In this document: in pieces, positions 14,671 through 18,449 of the stretch
How positions within the stretch are numbered: the stretch's first letter is position 1
How the letters are laid out: each line of letters opens with the position of its first letter
NCBI GenBank assembly: GCA_949739095.1
Contig: CATIYX010000136.1
Location: 1-18,449 of the forward strand
Reading direction: 5' to 3'
Source: an uncultured Clostridia bacterium
GTDB lineage: Bacteria; Bacillota; Clostridia; RUG12999
Length of the DNA: 18,449 bases
Program-made: the position numbers and the translations under genes
The notes under the pieces: generated by a model
The model's input: the letters and a program-made list of their open reading frames with translations, nothing else
Database searches by the model: none
Told to the model about the DNA's origin: nothing

Positions 14671-14695
14671 TGAGCCGATAATACTGACTATATAG

Positions 14696-14736
14696 AAATA
14701 CCACTGAAAACGGTAAAGTTTTCAGTGGTATTTTTT
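14696..14736 (+). terminator. Strong rho-independent terminator
   Basis: A perfect 13-bp stem (TACCACTGAAAAC, 14699-14711; GTTTTCAGTGGTA, 14718-14730), extended by A/T pairs, has a GGTAAA loop and TTTTTT at 14731-14736. It stops rightward transcription coming from the R-M cassette. Its tail is weaker in the leftward direction. Confidence 0.9.
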
Positions 14737-14739
14737 CGT

Positions 14740-14958
14740 TTATTCGGATTGTTGCTTTTTTGCTTTGCGCAGCTTGTCAATGTCCTGTTTGAAACGCTCC
14801 GCTTCTACTTTAGGATAGTTATAACGCCAATAGTCGTATTCTTCCTTAGTGATTTCACCATTTTGGAATTTTTCATATTCCATCTGCCAAGAATTGAGCA
14901 TTTCAAACATTGATAAATATGCGGAATTTCCGTAATTACTCGTACAGGAATGTGACAC
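14740..14958 (-). pseudogene. Truncated remnant of an unrecognised gene
   Basis: The minus-strand frame gives up to 72 residues, ending in a plausible, highly charged protein tail: SWQMEYEKFQNGEITKEEYDYWRYNYP followed by a Lys/Glu-rich helix ending KKQQSE. The only upstream starts are a GTG inside palindrome copy 3 and an ATG at 14908-14910, neither with a ribosome binding site. The palindrome and tnpV leader therefore seem to have replaced the 5' part of the gene. No family is recognised. A genuine 56-residue product from 14910 is the alternative. The composition argues that this was once coding DNA. Confidence 0.45.
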
Positions 14959-14966
14959 ATTCCTGT
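14944..14966. repeat. Palindromic repeat, copy 3, in second tnpV leader
   Basis: ACAGGAATGTG, A, CACATTCCTGT: the third base of each arm differs from copies 1 and 2 (G to A on the left, C to T on the right), and the two changes compensate, leaving 11 perfect pairs. Confidence 0.85.
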
Positions 14967-15010
14967 GTGGGTAGTTAGGGAAATATATTTAATATTAGGA
15001 GGACGCAATT

Positions 15011-15403
15011 ATGAAAGAAAGATTTATTGAAAATGGAATTGAGTATGTTAAGGTCGGAGATTATTATATGCCGAATTTAACCATTCTGCAAAAGCGGTAC
15101 AATATCGGGAAATATGGCAATCTACACAAGCAATTCATTAAGGAGCATCATAAGGCTTTTTATTCTTTGTTGCTTGCGAACGGAACACTGTTTGAATATC
15201 TTGAAAAAGTTGATACAAAAGCTAAAAATGAGGTTGACAAACTGATTGCAGAGCTTGCAATCAAGCAAGGTGTTACGGAACAACTAAAATCTGTCGACCA
15301 AATGCGATGGGTCGGTATGATGAATAACATAAAAGCACAGGCTGAGGAAATCGTATATTCGACGATTGTGTATAATACTTATTCAAACACTCTTGAAAAT
15401 TAA
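15011..15403 (+). CDS. tnpV: TnpV family protein, copy 2
   Basis: A 130-residue TnpV protein sharing the core with copy 1: VKVGDYYMPN, RYNIGKYGNLHKQFIKEH, FEYLEKVDTKAKNEVDKLI, GVTEQLK and WVGMMNNIKAQAEEIVY. The ends differ. The start is set by TAGGAGG 9 nt before the ATG, and the leader carries palindrome copy 3, so gene and control region duplicated together. Here there is no coupled partner gene downstream; a terminator follows. It lies outside the right end proposed for the first element and may belong to an adjoining one. Confidence 0.9.
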   Translation: MKERFIENGIEYVKVGDYYMPNLTILQKRYNIGKYGNLHKQFIKEHHKAFYSLLLANGTLFEYLEKVDTKAKNEVDKLIAELAIKQGVTEQLKSVDQMRWVGMMNNIKAQAEEIVYSTIVYNTYSNTLEN

Positions 15404-15498
15404 GTCCTAATGGACGATACTGTCAAGACAATAACTATTAATTTTATGAATGCCGCGAAATTTGTGCTTAATCACTTATTACCACAAAAAAGTTATAT

Positions 15499-15535
15499 AA
15501 AGGACATAATCATTTGTGATTATGTCCTTTTTGTA
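15499..15535. terminator. Bidirectional terminator between tnpV and tetR
   Basis: A perfect 14-bp stem (AAAGGACATAATCA, 15499-15512; TGATTATGTCCTTT, 15517-15530) with loop TTTG has T-rich tails on both strands. It serves the convergent tnpV copy 2 (plus) and tetR (minus). The rest of 15404-15589 shows no gene. Confidence 0.88.
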
Positions 15536-15589
15536 CAATGCAGGTGCTATAATAACACTAAGTTTAAATATACACCAGTTTTTAAGAAA

Positions 15590-16162
15590 TCACTTGTTTT
15601 GCAAAATAGGCTCAATCGCCGCAAGAAAATAGTCTGTAATTGTTTCAGGCGTTTCTTTCATATTATGCGAAATCCACCAGCTGACTGTTTCCACAAAAGT
15701 AGAAGCTATATGATTTATGAGAAAATCCTCCGGAAGTTTTGAGTTTTTTAAAATTCCATTTTTTTCATACAGTGTGCGAATAAGATTTACTAAATCGTTC
15801 TTAAAGTATTTTAGAAACAAATCGTTATTCTGACAAGAAAGCAATTCAAGAATATTATTGTCATTCTGCTGTAAATGCTGTACTAAATGCAAATATACCA
15901 CGTCAGAAGCCTTTTCACAAGAATATCTCCCTTTAATATCAGAATGTCCCATAGCTGTACCGATAATATGTTCAAATAATTCTTCACAAAGTTCTTTGAG
16001 AAGAAACTCTTTTGTTTCAAAATGAGCATAAAACGTTGTTCGTCCCACATCTGCAACATCTATAATTTCCTGCACAGTTATATGATTATAGTTCTTTTTT
16101 GATAAAAGAACGGTGAATGCCTTGAAAATTGCCTCTCTTGTTTTTTTCTGACGTCTGTCCAT
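15590..16162 (-). CDS. TetR-family regulator beside the metal ATPase
   Basis: A 190-residue TetR/AcrR-type regulator. The N-terminal DNA-binding domain is clear: RRQKKTREAIFKAFTVLLSKK (3-23), then the helix-turn-helix ITVQEIIDVADVGRTTFYAHFETKEFLL (28-55). The C-terminal ligand and dimer domain is not diagnostic; it holds C97 and several His residues, so a metal or oxidised-thiol signal is possible but unproven. The start MDRRQKK is chosen because GGAGGG stands 5 nt before it; an upstream in-frame ATG at 16186 lacks a site. It is divergent from the P-type ATPase with 168 bp between the starts, so it most likely represses that gene and itself. Confidence 0.88.
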   Translation of the reverse strand: MDRRQKKTREAIFKAFTVLLSKKNYNHITVQEIIDVADVGRTTFYAHFETKEFLLKELCEELFEHIIGTAMGHSDIKGRYSCEKASDVVYLHLVQHLQQNDNNILELLSCQNNDLFLKYFKNDLVNLIRTLYEKNGILKNSKLPEDFLINHIASTFVETVSWWISHNMKETPETITDYFLAAIEPILQNK

Positions 16163-16259
16163 ATTTCCCTCCGAACAAAATTGCAAAAATGTTCTGTATC
16201 GTACATCTCACAATATTTGCTTATTGATTTTATAACGTAAAATACATACAATAAAAATA

Positions 16260-16276
16260 ACGAACACGTTGTTCTT
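16260..16276. promoter_or_regulatory. Candidate TetR operator
   Basis: GAACA (16262-16266), CGT, TGTTC (16270-16274), with partly matching flanks, forms a dyad in the tetR-ATPase intergenic region. A further TGTTC half site lies near 16191. No convincing -35/-10 pair was found here for either gene. Confidence 0.45.
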
Positions 16277-16330
16277 TATAAAACAAATTATACATTGATT
16301 TTAATGCAATGTCAAGATAGGAGAATGATT

Positions 16331-18199
16331 ATGATAAAGAAAATAAATGGAATTCTTGGGGGTGTTTGTGCAACGCTTATAGGCGGAGCGTTTCTTGTAT
16401 TAAGTTTGGTTTTACCCAAATTAGGAATTGAGGTGCCTGTTAATCCTGCGTGGATAACGGTTATTATCAGCAGTATTCCTCTTTTATATCTTGCCGTATG
16501 GAGAATTATACACAATTCGGGTATCAGCAAAATTTCTTCCGCTCTTTTAATATCCATAGCAATGATAGCGGCTATTGCCATAGGTGATTTATTTGCGGCA
16601 GGAGAGGTTGCCTTTATTATGGCTATTGGCGCAATTCTTGAAGATATGACAACCAACCGCGCAAAGAAAGGTCTTAAAAAGCTAATTAGTCTTGCGCCCA
16701 CACAGGGCAGAAGAATTGTAAACGGAAAAGAAGAAATGATTTCCGCAGAGCAAATCCAAAAGGGCGATATTTTAAGAGTTTTACCGGGCGAAATAATACC
16801 TGTTGACGGTATTATTGTCAGCGGAGAAACTTCCGTTGACCAATCCATTATGACGGGCGAGTCGCTGCCCGTAGACAAAACTGCCAACGATGATGTTTTC
16901 TGCGGAACGATAAACCGTTTTGGCGCTATCGATATTAAAGCAACAAAAGTTGGCGAGGACAGTTCCTTGCAAAAACTCATTGATATGGTAAAGGAAGCAG
17001 AAAACAACAAGGCACCTATGGCAAGAATTGCGGATAAGGTCGCAAGCTGGCTTGTTCCTGTTGCGCTCTTGATTGCTGTTGTTACAGGCTTCGCAACTAA
17101 CGATATTGTAAGAGCTGTAACCGTTTTAGTTGTATTCTGTCCCTGCGCATTGGTGCTTTCGACACCTACGGCAATTATGGCGGCTATCGGTCAGGCAACA
17201 AAGCACGGTGTAATTATTAAGTCGGGCGAGGCTCTTGAAAAAATGGGAAAAGTAGATACTATCGCTTTTGATAAAACAGGTACTCTTACTTATGGCAGAT
17301 TAGAAGTAAGCGATATTATATCTTTTGATAATACAGTCAGTCAGGATAATCTTTTAACTCTTGCCGCGTCAGCGGAAGTCAAGAGCGAACACCCTCTCGG
17401 CAAGGCGATTGTCAGCTATGCAAAGGAAAAGGAGCTTGCTCTGACCGAATCAAATAATTTTAAAATGGCAGCGGGTAAAGGAATTTTTGCGGAAATTAAC
17501 GGCGAAAAAATATTATGCGGAAATGAAAAGTTTTTATCAGACCATAACGTTACGGTGAACAGTGATATATTACCCGAATTAGAGAAGCTGCGCGCACAAG
17601 GCAAGGCTTCAATCCTCATTGCAAAGAACGATTGCTGCATTGGTGTGATTGCCTTATCTGATGTGCTTAAACCTTACGCGAAGGATATGGTATCAAGATT
17701 AGGAGCTATGAATACAGATACTGTATTGCTCACAGGGGATAATAAAAAGACTGCTGACTATTTTGCAAAACAAGTAGGAATAAAAGAAATTTACGCGGAG
17801 CTTCTTCCTGAAGATAAAGTAAAAAATATCACATTACTTCAAAATAACAATAGAAGCGTATGTATGATAGGCGACGGAGTAAACGACGCTCCTGCGTTAA
17901 AAACTGCAAATGTCGGTGTCGCTATGGGAAGTATGGGAAGCGATATTGCAGTCGAAGCTGCAGATATTGCTTTGATGAGTGATGATATATCAAAAATACC
18001 ATATCTCAAATGCTTATCAAATGCAACACTGAAAACAATTAAATTTAGTATTACTCTTTCTATGTGCATTAACTTTGTTGCGGTTGCATTGTCTGTTATG
18101 AATGTCTTAAATCCGACAACAGGCGCATTAGTACACAATGCAGGTTCGTGTCTTGTAGTTCTGATTGCGGCATTGCTCTATGATAGAAAATTTGAGTAA
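16331..18199 (+). CDS. P1B-type heavy-metal translocating ATPase
   Basis: A 622-residue membrane pump that uses ATP to move a transition metal ion, most likely outward. The motifs are intact: TGES (175-178) in the actuator domain, CPC at 270-272 in the metal-binding helix, DKTGT with phosphorylated D314, SEHPLGKA (HP at 354-355), TGD (468-470) and GDGVND (514-519). The expected eight helices are present, but no N-terminal CxxC metal-binding domain is. The last helix pair holds HNAGS (602-606) instead of the DxG of typical Zn/Cd pumps or the MxxS of Cu pumps, so ion specificity is open. The start is ATG 16331, 7 nt after AGGAG; ATG 16325 is too close to that site and ATG 16295 lacks one. Confidence 0.92.
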   Translation: MIKKINGILGGVCATLIGGAFLVLSLVLPKLGIEVPVNPAWITVIISSIPLLYLAVWRIIHNSGISKISSALLISIAMIAAIAIGDLFAAGEVAFIMAIGAILEDMTTNRAKKGLKKLISLAPTQGRRIVNGKEEMISAEQIQKGDILRVLPGEIIPVDGIIVSGETSVDQSIMTGESLPVDKTANDDVFCGTINRFGAIDIKATKVGEDSSLQKLIDMVKEAENNKAPMARIADKVASWLVPVALLIAVVTGFATNDIVRAVTVLVVFCPCALVLSTPTAIMAAIGQATKHGVIIKSGEALEKMGKVDTIAFDKTGTLTYGRLEVSDIISFDNTVSQDNLLTLAASAEVKSEHPLGKAIVSYAKEKELALTESNNFKMAAGKGIFAEINGEKILCGNEKFLSDHNVTVNSDILPELEKLRAQGKASILIAKNDCCIGVIALSDVLKPYAKDMVSRLGAMNTDTVLLTGDNKKTADYFAKQVGIKEIYAELLPEDKVKNITLLQNNNRSVCMIGDGVNDAPALKTANVGVAMGSMGSDIAVEAADIALMSDDISKIPYLKCLSNATLKTIKFSITLSMCINFVAVALSVMNVLNPTTGALVHNAGSCLVVLIAALLYDRKFE

Positions 18200-18213
18200 A
18201 AACAAGTTCACAG

Positions 18214-18253
18214 AAAAAAGCAAATCGCTCAAAATAAAGCGATTTGCTTTTTT
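18214..18253 (+). terminator. Rho-independent terminator of the ATPase gene
   Basis: A perfect 16-bp stem (18214-18229 with 18238-18253; core AAGCAAATCGCT / AGCGATTTGCTT) has flanking A and T runs and lies 15 bp after the stop codon. Confidence 0.92.
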
Positions 18254-18449
18254 AATCCTGCTTGACAGATACCTAATATAATTTTGTATTTTACTGTTTT
18301 ATATATGATATAATAAACCTTGTATTTTTATGGAATATATGGTATTATAAATAATGTCAAAAGGTTATATTATGTATTGATTTTATGTGATACTATTTTG
18401 ATACTAAAAAACTGAATAGAGCAAAATAATATGGATATTAGGTATAAAA
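18254..18449 (+). other. A+T-rich non-coding tail with possible promoters
   Basis: No gene is visible. TTGACA at 18262-18267 lacks a good -10 partner, and TATAAT at 18309-18314 lacks a good -35. The GATACTA doublet at 18388-18410 lies near the end. Confidence 0.4.
18388..18410 (+). repeat. GATACTA doublet near the right edge
   Basis: TGATACTA, TTT, TGATACTA, AAAA has the same architecture (two direct octamers separated by TTT, then an A run) as the TGAGTACA doublets of the first element. It shares a 13-bp exact stretch with 14652-14664. Confidence 0.5.

Noticed and set aside
15410..15742. Plus-strand open frame of 110 codons
   Set aside because: It runs through a strong bidirectional terminator and then antisense to tetR, and its composition is unlike a real protein.

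Overview
The window looks like Clostridia (Bacillota) chromosome. It carries the C-terminal part of SecF, an ADP-ribose-type NUDIX hydrolase, a B12-binding-type radical SAM protein and GMP synthase, with AGGAGG-type ribosome binding sites and U-tailed hairpin terminators. The genus cannot be resolved from the sequence alone. By eye, the genes left of 5.3 kb are richer in G+C and use GCG, CGC and GGC codons freely; almost everything to the right is more A+T-rich and belongs to mobile DNA.

Layout. Bases 1-5360 are the core genome: secF (cut by the window edge), a small membrane protein, a terminator, a NUDIX gene, a radical SAM gene, and guaA with its terminator. From the 3' end of guaA to about 14.6 kb lies an integrated mobilizable element. 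It has an XRE repressor with a small downstream gene on the minus strand, a divergent promoter with repeated operator-like sites, xis, a tyrosine integrase, a MobC-like gene, a RepA-type ATPase, a small conserved protein, a structured oriT candidate, a MobV-type relaxase (TnpZ/Pre-Mob-like) and a cargo block. The cargo block is tnpV, a small conserved gene, a diverged tnpV-like gene, an XRE controller, and one 684-residue protein that fuses a cytosine-C5 methyltransferase to a probable restriction endonuclease. The element's ends are supported by a 22-bp perfect direct repeat (5367-5388 and 14462-14483) and by a second copy of the last codons of guaA (GAGTGGGA at 5296-5303 and 14583-14590).

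Right of 14.6 kb is a second accessory segment: a gene remnant, another tnpV, and a TetR regulator divergent from a P1B-type metal ATPase. It too has degenerate doublet repeats near both ends (about 14653 and 18388), as if a second, integrase-less element were stacked in tandem with the first.

How the parts work together. The repressor and xis/int decide between integration and excision. MobC, the oriT and the relaxase would allow conjugative transfer with help from a resident type IV system, since no secretion genes are present. The restriction-modification cassette would protect and stabilise the element. The most distinctive points are the in-frame methyltransferase-endonuclease fusion with an internal Shine-Dalgarno and ATG at the junction, three copies of an 11-bp-arm palindrome with a compensated base change, and three tnpV-family genes that surround the restriction-modification cassette.
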